Source of the DNA: an uncultured Oceanobacillus sp.
Lineage (GTDB): Bacteria > Bacillota > Bacilli > Bacillales > Amphibacillaceae
Assembly: GCA_938004015.1 (NCBI GenBank)
Contig: CALKWU010000101.1
Location: forward strand, 1-5,535
DNA length: 5,535 nt
Direction of reading: 5' to 3'
Shown here: in pieces, positions 1-5,534 of the stretch
How positions within the stretch are numbered: the first letter of the stretch is position 1
Layout: each line of letters starts with the position of its first letter
Made by a program: the position numbers and the translations under genes
The notes under the pieces: generated by a model
Databases searched by the model: none
Told to the model about the DNA's origin: nothing
Seen by the model: only the letters and a program-made list of their open reading frames with translations

Positions 1-688
1 TCGTAAACGTCACATACTCCTGATCCGTGTCACCGACTTCATCGGCCACATTGTCCACGCCGATTTTTTTCAATATACTGCCTAGATAGGAATTTTTCGT
101 CGCCAACTGATACGATTCTGCAGTTCCCATAAGTAAGGCAACTTTTTTCCCTTTCAGAGCTTCCGCTTGCGCCAAAAGTTGCTCTTCCTCAGCTCGTTGT
201 TCAGCGATGAACTCCTCGGCAACTTCCGGCTTACCCAACAACTCACCGACTTCCAAGATACTGTCAAACACAGAATCATAACTGCTGTTGTCCAAATACA
301 ACGTTTCAATTCCCTTACTTTCCACTTGTTCTTTGCTGAATTGCGCCAGCACTTTATCACCGATGAACAGATCCGGTTCCAAAGAAACGATCTTCTCGAT
401 ATTCGGTTTAACGGCAATCCCGATTTCCGGAAGCCCTTCGTATTCTTCAGGAAGCGGCCGATCGGTTGTCGGGATGCCAACTAACGGCACATCGAAAATC
501 GCCATATAATGTGCAATCGCCGGCGAATCAACGACAATCCGTGCATCAGCCGCTTCTGCATCGGTTTCTGCATCTTCATTTGCTTGATTCCCGGCCGGCT
601 CCTGTCCGCAACCGGACAAAACGAACATCACCAATAAAAATAAACCCGGCATCAGGAGTTTTTGTCTGCTCATTACCTTCATCTGCAT
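1..688 (-). CDS. isdE: Heme ABC transporter substrate-binding lipoprotein, IsdE-like (3' end cut off by window edge)
   Basis: This is the heme-binding receptor of an ABC importer. It would be anchored to the outer face of the membrane and pass heme to an IsdF-type permease. The first 229 residues are visible; S. aureus IsdE is about 290 long, so roughly 60-70 C-terminal residues are missing. The start is ATG at 688, eight bases after AGGGAG. Residues 7-27 form a lipoprotein signal (SRQK, hydrophobic core, then LSGC with the lipidated Cys at 28), followed by an acidic linker. IsdE hallmarks recalled from S. aureus are present: LPxxYxxLPEIG, KPNIE, and the later run LLMGxxxSYxLATxxSYLG followed by GVDNV. 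The axial heme ligand Met78 of S. aureus IsdE aligns without gaps to Val93 here. The second ligand (His229 in S. aureus) falls outside the window. It is the third gene of the operon with chdC and cpfC. A related siderophore receptor remains possible given the Met loss. Confidence 0.85.
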   Translation of the reverse strand, partial: MQMKVMSRQKLLMPGLFLLVMFVLSGCGQEPAGNQANEDAETDAEAADARIVVDSPAIAHYMAIFDVPLVGIPTTDRPLPEEYEGLPEIGIAVKPNIEKIVSLEPDLFIGDKVLAQFSKEQVESKGIETLYLDNSSYDSVFDSILEVGELLGKPEVAEEFIAEQRAEEEQLLAQAEALKGKKVALLMGTAESYQLATKNSYLGSILKKIGVDNVADEVGDTDQEYVTFT

Positions 689-696
689 ATTCTGCA

Positions 697-702
697 CTCC
701 CT
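697..702 (-). promoter_or_regulatory. Ribosome binding site of isdE
   Basis: AGGGAG on the minus strand sits eight bases before the ATG at 688 and decides the start. Two further in-frame ATGs at 682 and 673 are less well spaced. The site lies in the 28-base gap after the cpfC stop. I see no terminator hairpin in that gap, so isdE is probably read from the same transcript. Confidence 0.7.
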
Positions 703-716
703 ATCCACAAAGCGAA

Positions 717-1637
717 TCAACGTTCTTCCACTTTCTCTGAAACCGCCTCTGTCAGTGCATCAATCAATAACGGATGAGTGTTCGGCATGGCCAAACGATG
801 AAGTGAACCTCCACCCGCTTCAATGACTCCCTTCAATTCAATATCCAAATCATAGGCGATTTCCAAGTTATCGCTGATGAATCCGATCGGAATAGAAATA
901 ATCTGTTTTATTCCTTGTTTTACATTTTCTTCAACCGTTTCCTCAAGAAATGGCCGCATCCACTCGACCGGGCCACCTTCATGGCCACTTTGCCATGCCC
1001 ACTGGCACTTTTCTTCAGGCACTTCAGCATAGGCAGCGATGAGTTCTCCCATCTTATGGAATTGTTCTTCATACACATCGCCCTTCGTCTGTTCAGCTGG
1101 TAAGTTATGGGCGGAAAAAACGACCCGATAGTCCGCATCATTCAATTCCTTCACACAATCGGCCAATTCTTTTCCCCAATATTCAATGATTGCGGGTTGT
1201 TCATGCCATTCATTGATGGGGATATACGGAATGGTGGAATTCAACTCTTTCAATCTCGCCAGTGCTTTATCATGATAAATTTGCGTCGAATACTTCGCAT
1301 ATTGGGGTGTCAGGGCTACTCCGATGATTTTGTCGACATCTTGCTCGACACATTGTTCGATGGCGTCCCCGACAAACGGATGGATGTGCCGATAACCGTT
1401 GAACCCGACAAACGTATGCTCAGCATTGCGTTCGTTCAATGTTTCAATCACTCCCTCCGCTTGCGCCTCTGAAATTTTGGCAAGAGGAGAGTAGTCAATT
1501 ATGCGATAGCGCTCCACCAATTCTGCATACATTTCATCAGAAGGCTTTCTTCCGCCTAAAATATCCGTGTAGTACGGTAAAATTTCTTCCTCGGTTGACG
1601 GTGTTCCATATGCCATAAATACAACTCCAACTTTCAT
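717..1637 (-). CDS. cpfC: Coproporphyrin III ferrochelatase (CpfC/HemH)
   Basis: This cytoplasmic or membrane-peripheral enzyme inserts Fe2+ into coproporphyrin III, the step before ChdC in the Bacillota heme pathway. At 306 residues it is close to the 310 of B. subtilis HemH. Near the N-terminus is MAYGTP with Tyr10 (B. subtilis Tyr13), then GGRKP with Arg30. The catalytic His is His177 in SAHNLP (B. subtilis His183). The acidic metal ladder is intact as Glu259, Asp263 and Glu267 (B. subtilis Glu264, Asp268, Glu272). No Fe-S extension is present. Two loops are unlike B. subtilis as I recall it: the Gly-Gly before SPLA is missing (IIDYSPLA, residues 46-53), and the stretch after WQS (215-217) reads HEGGPVEWMRP. 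The ATG shares its A with the chdC stop (TAATG), so translation is probably coupled; AGGAAGG lies upstream inside chdC. In Bacillota the substrate is expected to be coproporphyrin rather than protoporphyrin, an inference from family and neighbour. Confidence 0.93.
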   Translation of the reverse strand: MKVGVVFMAYGTPSTEEEILPYYTDILGGRKPSDEMYAELVERYRIIDYSPLAKISEAQAEGVIETLNERNAEHTFVGFNGYRHIHPFVGDAIEQCVEQDVDKIIGVALTPQYAKYSTQIYHDKALARLKELNSTIPYIPINEWHEQPAIIEYWGKELADCVKELNDADYRVVFSAHNLPAEQTKGDVYEEQFHKMGELIAAYAEVPEEKCQWAWQSGHEGGPVEWMRPFLEETVEENVKQGIKQIISIPIGFISDNLEIAYDLDIELKGVIEAGGGSLHRLAMPNTHPLLIDALTEAVSEKVEER

Positions 1638-2371
1638 TACTGCTGACCCCTTCCTAAGAAATAACCGTTTAAATCCTCCGTTTGTAACTGTTCTCCTAAG
1701 ATGAAATACGGAAATTCTCCATACACTGCACTTGCTTCATCAAAGCGCATTTCGTAAACGATATTTTTAAATTCTTCAAAGTTGTCTCCCCATAACGTAA
1801 CAGCCCATTGATGATCGTCTAATCCAAATGAATTTGAAACATAATGTCCTAACTTTTCCGCATAACTTGCCCCGACATTTCCATGAGATGCCATCATCCG
1901 CTGGCGTTCGGATACCGGGAGAGAGAACCATTCGCGTTTTTTATTCATTGGATAAAAACAGAAATATTTCTCTGCACCAAATTTAGGATACAGTTTCTTT
2001 TGAATATGTGGATTTTCAAGCGTCAATTTTTCAACGAGATAACTTGTCGCTTCATTGACAGAAAGATAACTGATATTCAATTCAGCTTGATCAAATAAAT
2101 CCAGTCGCTTTAACGCATCCTGCCAATCGATCAATTGTTGGATGTCCTCATGAAGAAGCATCACCGCAAAATCTGATTTATGACCGATGACCCGGCCAAA
2201 TGTAAAACTTCCTTTATTTTCCTCGGACGCTTCTTCAAACTCTTCCACAAGTCCAAACAACTCAGCCAATTGTTTTTTTCTCGTTTCCACATCCACTTGC
2301 TTATAGTCCTTCCAGTTGATTTTCCAAAACAACTGCAGTGAATACCAACCATTCAAAGCTTTGAATTCCAT
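1637..2371 (-). CDS. chdC: Coproheme decarboxylase (ChdC/HemQ family), divergent active site
   Basis: The family removes two propionates of iron-coproporphyrin III with hydrogen peroxide to give heme b. It belongs to the chlorite-dismutase-like fold. The protein has 244 residues (B. subtilis YwfI about 254). Family landmarks are NGWY (8-10), NKGS (52-55), KYFCFYPMNKKREW (135-148), ASHG (161-164), LDDHQWAVTL (184-193) and YEMRFDE (206-212). The catalytic Tyr is Tyr140 with Lys144 (Tyr145 and Lys149 in Geobacillus). The proximal heme ligand is His163, and Trp148 and Trp189 match Trp157 and Trp198. By contrast, five polar residues around the propionates differ: Lys126 for Arg131, Ala168 for the Arg of HGxxGR, His176 for the distal Gln185, Val216 for the Arg of SARYGEF, and Tyr222 for Ser223. 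The loop after YPMNKKR is four residues short. ATG at 2371 follows AAGGAGG by seven bases. It is first in the operon and divergent from hssRS. Membership is secure; the exact reaction is less so. Confidence 0.85.
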   Translation of the reverse strand: MEFKALNGWYSLQLFWKINWKDYKQVDVETRKKQLAELFGLVEEFEEASEENKGSFTFGRVIGHKSDFAVMLLHEDIQQLIDWQDALKRLDLFDQAELNISYLSVNEATSYLVEKLTLENPHIQKKLYPKFGAEKYFCFYPMNKKREWFSLPVSERQRMMASHGNVGASYAEKLGHYVSNSFGLDDHQWAVTLWGDNFEEFKNIVYEMRFDEASAVYGEFPYFILGEQLQTEDLNGYFLGRGQQ

Positions 2372-2378
2372 TTGATAT

Positions 2379-2385
2379 CCTCCTT
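2379..2385 (-). promoter_or_regulatory. Ribosome binding site of chdC
   Basis: AAGGAGG on the minus strand, seven bases before the ATG at 2371, is a near-consensus Bacilli site and fixes the chdC start. The protein begins slightly shorter at its N-terminus than B. subtilis YwfI, so this site argues against looking for a longer form. Confidence 0.85.
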
Positions 2386-2427
2386 CAATACTTTTACTTA
2401 GATAAGAATTACTTTAAACGTACAGAA

Positions 2428-2470
2428 AGTGTAAAATAGTTATATAACGTTTACAAGGTGGTTTTTGCAA
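2428..2470 (-). promoter_or_regulatory. Candidate promoter region for the chdC-cpfC-isdE operon
   Basis: Two overlapping weak sigma-A readings are possible on the minus strand. The first is TTGCAA (2470-2465), then 18 bases, then TATATA (2446-2441), or 17 bases to TTATAT; its -10 falls in the perfect palindrome GTTATATAAC (2439-2448). The second is TTGTAA (2456-2451), 17 bases, then TACACT (2433-2428). Each matches consensus at about four of six positions per element, as expected for a promoter that needs an activator. In the first reading the HssR-like repeat ends three bases above the -35, a typical OmpR-family activator position. An inverted repeat TAAACGT (2415-2421) / ACGTTTA (2447-2453) also spans the area. 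No transcript start can be fixed from sequence alone. Confidence 0.4.
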
Positions 2471-2473
2471 TTA

Positions 2474-2493
2474 ATTATGAATTTAATATGAAC
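2474..2493 (-). promoter_or_regulatory. HssR-box-like direct repeat
   Basis: On the minus strand the sequence reads GTTCATATT (2493-2485), two bases AA, then ATTCATAAT (2482-2474). The S. aureus HssR box upstream of hrtAB is known as GTTCATATT-NN-GTTCATATT. The first half here is identical, the second matches at seven of nine positions, and the 11-base period is the same. The neighbouring response regulator is HssR-like, so the site is a strong candidate target for it. Read 5'->3' the repeat points toward chdC and lies above its putative -35. It is about 106 bases above the hssR extended -10, too far for the usual direct activation of hssRS. Confidence 0.72.
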
Positions 2494-2598
2494 CGATTTT
2501 AATTATTTTAAACATTATAAATATTACATATTGCTCCGATTCATGTTGAAAATCTCAAATACTGTGAGGCTCTGTTATTTTTCTCAACCATTTCCGTT

Positions 2599-2607
2599 TG
2601 ATATAAT
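2599..2607 (+). promoter_or_regulatory. Extended -10 promoter of hssRS
   Basis: TG-A-TATAAT, a perfect consensus -10 (2602-2607) with the TGn extension, lies 40 bases before the hssR start. No good -35 is found 16-18 bases upstream (the region is TTTTCT), which is common for extended -10 promoters. Transcription would start near 2614 and leave a leader of about 34 bases. This suggests steady, sigma-A driven expression of the sensor system. Confidence 0.7.
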
Positions 2608-2633
2608 AAGTTTGGGATCAAATCTAATGTGAT

Positions 2634-2638
2634 AGGAG
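2634..2638 (+). promoter_or_regulatory. Ribosome binding site of hssR
   Basis: AGGAG is followed by a nine-base spacer to the ATG at 2648, and supports that start. The protein begins directly with the receiver beta strand (MRNILIVDDD), as is usual for the family. Confidence 0.7.
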
Positions 2639-2647
2639 TATTCATAG

Positions 2648-3328
2648 ATGAGAAATATATTAATTGTCGATGATGATGTTCATGTTTTGGAACTCGTTTC
2701 GATCCATTTATCCAATCATGGGTTTAACGTATATAAAGCTAAAGATGGAATGGAAGCTTTAGAGATTCTTAAAAAAGAAGTCTGTCACTTGGCAGTTGTC
2801 GATGTCATGATGCCATATATGGATGGCTTCACATTGACGAAAAAAATCCGCGAAATGTATGATATCCCGATTATCCTCTTGACAGCGAAAGGCCAAATTG
2901 ATGACAAAGAAAAAGGATTCGAAGCGGGAACCGATGATTACCTCGTCAAACCGTTCGAGCCAAAGGAATTGCTTTTTCGCATCAACGCCTTGCTCAGGCG
3001 GTATGACCAAGAACTGGACACATCCATCATCCGCATTGGAAAAACAACAATCAACAAAGAAACCTTTGAAGTGAAGATCGGCAACCGGACAATCCTTTTG
3101 CCGTTAAAGGAATTTGAACTGTTGCATTATCTCATGGCACATCCCGGACAAGCATTCACCCGGAAACATCTGATTGAACAGATTTGGGGCAGTGACTATA
3201 AAGGTGATCATCGTACGGTCGATGTCCATATTAAAAGATTAAGAGAACGTATTTACGAATTGACCGACGATTTCAAAATCAAAACAATCCGCGGGGTTGG
3301 ATATGCACTGGAGAAGAAAGAAGAATGA
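2648..3328 (+). CDS. hssR: Heme response regulator, OmpR/PhoB family (HssR-like)
   Basis: This is a cytoplasmic DNA-binding response regulator, activated by phosphate transfer from the partner kinase encoded next to it. It has 226 residues, as expected for HssR. The receiver domain covers about 1-117: acidic pocket Asp8/Asp9, phospho-acceptor Asp52 in VVDVMMPYMDG, Thr79 in LLTAK, and Lys101 in LVKPFEPKEL. A winged-helix output domain covers about 128-222, with the recognition helix near HRTVDVHIKRLRERI (188-202) and the wing IRGVGY (214-219). Remembered S. aureus HssR agrees closely in these parts (GTDDYxxKPFExKEL, LPxKEFxLL, FTR, IWGxDYxGDxRTVDVHIKRLR). The stop overlaps the kinase start (ATGA), so the pair is coupled. 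In other Bacilli HssR activates the exporter hrtAB. Here the likely target box lies in front of chdC, inferred from sequence similarity. Confidence 0.9.
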   Translation: MRNILIVDDDVHVLELVSIHLSNHGFNVYKAKDGMEALEILKKEVCHLAVVDVMMPYMDGFTLTKKIREMYDIPIILLTAKGQIDDKEKGFEAGTDDYLVKPFEPKELLFRINALLRRYDQELDTSIIRIGKTTINKETFEVKIGNRTILLPLKEFELLHYLMAHPGQAFTRKHLIEQIWGSDYKGDHRTVDVHIKRLRERIYELTDDFKIKTIRGVGYALEKKEE

Positions 3329-4707
3329 GAACACTTTATGTCAAATTCACAGTCATCACACTCACCATTTTCATCGTAAGCAGCTTCCTCGCTTTTTTCA
3401 TAGCAAACGCATATTATCAAAAGAGTTTAAAGCCGTACAATGATGAGAAAATCACGAATTTCGCCCTTTCCATAACGGAGTTCATCGAGAATCATCCCGA
3501 TCTGGATTTGTCTTCTTATCTTGATACGATTGCTTCCATCGGTTATCAAATCTATCTCATCGATGAGTCGGGGGAAGAAACTTTTTTTGGAGCACCTTTC
3601 CGTGAAGTAAATCTGGAAGAAGCGACGAAAGAATATGTACTTGACGGTAATATTTATCATGGAATCATCAACTTCCCATCGGAATTGTTCGTTACCGGCT
3701 TTTTCGCCAATGAACTGAAAAATTCCATTGGTGCTCCGTTTAACCATGATGATACAACTTACGGACTTTTCTTAAGGCCGGATATTAAGTTGCTTTTCAA
3801 TGAAGCCCGCTTTTTACTTGCTTGGACGCTTCTCTTCACAGTTGTATTAAGTATTGTGCTTTTTGCCTTCAGCATGGTGTATCTCGTCAAACCAATTTCA
3901 AAGTTGACGCAGGCGACGAAACTGCTCGCAGAAGGGGATTATCATGTGGAAATTGCGTCTGGCAGGAAAGATGAACTAGGCGAACTTTCCCGCAGCTTTT
4001 CACGTATGGCGAATCAATTGGAAAAGATGGAAGACTTCAGGAAAGAATTCATTTCCAACATTTCCCATGATATCCAATCACCGTTATCAAATATAAAAGG
4101 GTATACGAACTTATTGGAAAATGATTCCATCAGCAAGGAAGAAAAAGAACAATATTTGGGCATTATTCAAAACGAGACACATCGGCTTTCAAGTTTGACG
4201 AAACAGTTGTTGCTCCTTGCCTCATTGGATCGCACCGACGACATGATGGACAAAAAGCCGTTCAACATCGGCGAACAACTGAAGGAGCTCGTACGGAACC
4301 ATCAATGGCAAGCAGGGGAAAAAGGCATTATGATGAGCTATGTATTGCCGGATGATATCGAAATCATTGGTGACCCATCCTTATTGAACACGGTTTGGGA
4401 CAACTTGTTGATGAATGCCATTAAATACAACAAGCCGAATGGCACCGTTGAAATATCGGTGGAGAAAAAAGGGAATTCGGTCTTTGTCACGTTTAAAGAT
4501 ACCGGTATCGGGTTGAGTGAAAAAGAAGTTGAAAGAATTTTCGAACGCTTTTACCGGGCAGACACGGCACGTTCGCGGACGATTGAAGGAACGGGGCTTG
4601 GCTTATCGATTGCTTGGACCATCATCAAACTGCACGGTGGCCAAATCAATGTGCAAAGTAAAGAAAATGAAGGCTCGACATTTACGGTGGAGTTGCCTGT
4701 TGGCTAG
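3325..4707 (+). CDS. hssS: Heme-sensing sensor histidine kinase (HssS-like)
   Basis: This membrane kinase senses heme or heme-caused damage and phosphorylates HssR. It has 460 residues. The order is: membrane segment about 9-30, external sensor about 31-163, second membrane segment about 164-187, HAMP about 188-240, dimerisation helix with phospho-acceptor His248 (ISHDIQSPL), and the ATPase domain. In the latter the N box has Asn360 and Asn364, the G1 box is DTGIG (392-396), the F box is FERFYRAD (406-413) and the G2 box is GTGLGL (422-427). HssS identity rests on the sensor, where GYQIYLIDESG (73-83), FFGAPFRE (87-94), FVTGFF (122-127) and FLRPDI (149-154) match remembered S. aureus HssS patches at similar spacing. 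The start overlaps the hssR stop by four bases. The gene ends in tandem stops TAG TAA. No hrtAB follows; a hairpin and a convergent esterase gene come next. Confidence 0.9.
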   Translation: MRTLYVKFTVITLTIFIVSSFLAFFIANAYYQKSLKPYNDEKITNFALSITEFIENHPDLDLSSYLDTIASIGYQIYLIDESGEETFFGAPFREVNLEEATKEYVLDGNIYHGIINFPSELFVTGFFANELKNSIGAPFNHDDTTYGLFLRPDIKLLFNEARFLLAWTLLFTVVLSIVLFAFSMVYLVKPISKLTQATKLLAEGDYHVEIASGRKDELGELSRSFSRMANQLEKMEDFRKEFISNISHDIQSPLSNIKGYTNLLENDSISKEEKEQYLGIIQNETHRLSSLTKQLLLLASLDRTDDMMDKKPFNIGEQLKELVRNHQWQAGEKGIMMSYVLPDDIEIIGDPSLLNTVWDNLLMNAIKYNKPNGTVEISVEKKGNSVFVTFKDTGIGLSEKEVERIFERFYRADTARSRTIEGTGLGLSIAWTIIKLHGGQINVQSKENEGSTFTVELPVG

Positions 4708-4714
4708 TAAGGAG

Positions 4715-4754
4715 AACAGCGGACTATGAGCATTAGTGTTCATTGTCCGCTGTT
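4715..4754 (+). terminator. Long hairpin after hssS, probable terminator
   Basis: AACAGCGGAC (4715-4724) pairs perfectly with GTCCGCTGTT (4745-4754). After one T-T mismatch (4725/4744), ATGAGCA (4726-4732) pairs with TGTTCAT (4737-4743), including one G-T pair, around a TTAG loop. The helix is thus about 17 pairs with a GC-rich base, starting seven bases after the hssS stop. The downstream tract on the plus strand is only mildly T-rich (TTTCCTCGTTT), and the minus strand has no better one. Termination of hssRS is the simplest reading; strength and direction are uncertain. Confidence 0.65.
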
Positions 4755-4883
4755 TCCTCGTTTAAACTTGTATACCTGGATATCACATCGGAAAAATATT
4801 CAGATGACTAGGATTCATCGATCATCGCCGCAGTTTTTACATTTAAAGGAAATATAGCGATTCTTAAGGCCGAGAAAACACGG

Positions 4884-4907
4884 ATTCTAAGTTCACTATC
4901 TTAGAAT
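4884..4907 (-). terminator. AT-rich inverted repeat over the esterase stop codon, weak terminator candidate
   Basis: ATTCTAAG (4884-4891) and CTTAGAAT (4900-4907) form a perfect eight-pair stem with an eight-base loop that contains the esterase stop codon. On the minus strand the hairpin is followed by CCGTGTTTTCTC, a short T-run. The stem is AT-rich and weak, so this may be only a chance palindrome at the gene end. Confidence 0.35.
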
Positions 4908-5519
4908 AGAACGAACTGATTTCAACCAACTCGTAGCAATTAACATGTTACCGGCAGAATTCATATGTACCCCATCCGTAGTCAATGCATATTCGCTGTT
5001 TGTAGCAAGGAAATCCATGAATCTTTGATGAGTCGGAACAAGTATTGCTTGATATTTATCAGCCAAATGTCGAACGATTTCTACATAGGCCATCAACTTT
5101 TGATTACCAATTGAATGAACATCTTCTTCGATAATAGTCGGCTCCATTAAAACCAGTTGTGCATTCGTTTGTGTTTTAGCTTGCAGTAATATTTCATCAT
5201 AGACTCTTTCAAAATCAGCTGGATAAACTTGTTTGACATCGCGATGCTTTAGCTGGTGCCATACATCATTCACACCAATCGAGATGGAAAGTATGTCGGG
5301 GTTGTTTTTGAGGACATCATTTTCCCACCGTTTCGCTAGGTCGATTACTCTATCGCCGCTCACCCCTTTGTTCAACACCTCAAATGAGTTAGGATAGGAC
5401 GTTTGCAAATAATCATGCAATAATCTCACATATCCTGTCCCGATCTTTTCTTGATCTTCCAATCTGCCCGCTTCTGTAATGCTATCTCCAATAAATACAA
5501 TTCTTCTTTTCTTGTCCAC
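4896..5519 (-). CDS. SGNH/GDSL hydrolase, Axe2-like esterase
   Basis: This is a small carbohydrate- or lipid-ester hydrolase. It has 207 residues with no signal peptide or membrane segment, so it is probably cytoplasmic. All four SGNH blocks are present: GDSIT with nucleophile Ser13, NKGVSGDRV with Gly55, IGVND with Asn84, and DGVH with Asp182 and His185 completing the triad. The runs GTGYVRLL (27-34), GVSGDRVIDLAKRWENDVL (52-70) and SISIGVNDVWHQ (78-89) resemble Axe2, the intracellular xylo-oligosaccharide acetyl-esterase of Geobacillus stearothermophilus, more than the thioesterase TesA. The start is GTG at 5519, eight bases after AAGGAGG. Neighbouring genes give no hint of substrate, as it converges on hssRS and its own upstream partners lie beyond the window. 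The family is firm; the acetyl-sugar substrate is a guess from similarity. Confidence 0.88.
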   Translation of the reverse strand: MDKKRRIVFIGDSITEAGRLEDQEKIGTGYVRLLHDYLQTSYPNSFEVLNKGVSGDRVIDLAKRWENDVLKNNPDILSISIGVNDVWHQLKHRDVKQVYPADFERVYDEILLQAKTQTNAQLVLMEPTIIEEDVHSIGNQKLMAYVEIVRHLADKYQAILVPTHQRFMDFLATNSEYALTTDGVHMNSAGNMLIATSWLKSVRSILR

Positions 5520-5527
5520 TTTTTCAC

Positions 5528-5534
5528 CCTCCTT
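5528..5534 (-). promoter_or_regulatory. Ribosome binding site of the SGNH esterase
   Basis: AAGGAGG on the minus strand, eight bases before the GTG at 5519, selects this unusual start codon. There is no ATG near it in frame, and the other GTG inside the spacer is out of frame. The promoter lies outside the window. Confidence 0.8.

Noticed and set aside
167..484. Plus-strand open frame of about 105 codons opposite isdE
   Set aside because: It lies wholly antisense to the IsdE coding region, which has a lipobox and strong family motifs. Its own protein has no recognisable domain and no good ribosome binding site. The minus-strand frame at 154-480 is likewise out of frame with isdE.
1107..1472. 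Plus-strand open frame opposite cpfC
   Set aside because: It is fully antisense to a well-supported ferrochelatase, with no domain signal; it is a shadow of the real gene.
2398..2500. Possible Fur box upstream of chdC, since isdE homologues are often iron controlled
   Set aside because: I compared the stretch with the 7-1-7 form TGATAAT-n-ATTATCA and found only scattered AT-rich matches. The clearest ordered element is the HssR-like direct repeat.
2514..2519. TATAAT on the minus strand as an alternative chdC -10
   Set aside because: No -35 or TGn extension lies at the right distance upstream (GAATCG region), and it would leave an unusually long leader containing the HssR-like repeat. It cannot be ruled out as a basal promoter.
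2759..3010. Minus-strand open frame inside hssR, and a similar one at 3427-3747 inside hssS
   Set aside because: Both are antisense to coding regions with complete receiver and sensor motifs and have no independent support.
4517..4729. Plus-strand frame overlapping the end of hssS and running into the hairpin
   Set aside because: It lies in another frame of the kinase ATPase domain and ends inside the terminator stem; no family features.
4756..4895. Search for a small RNA or small gene between the hairpin and the esterase
   Set aside because: There is no frame with a ribosome binding site, no promoter pair I trust, and no structure beyond the weak inverted repeat at 4884-4907.
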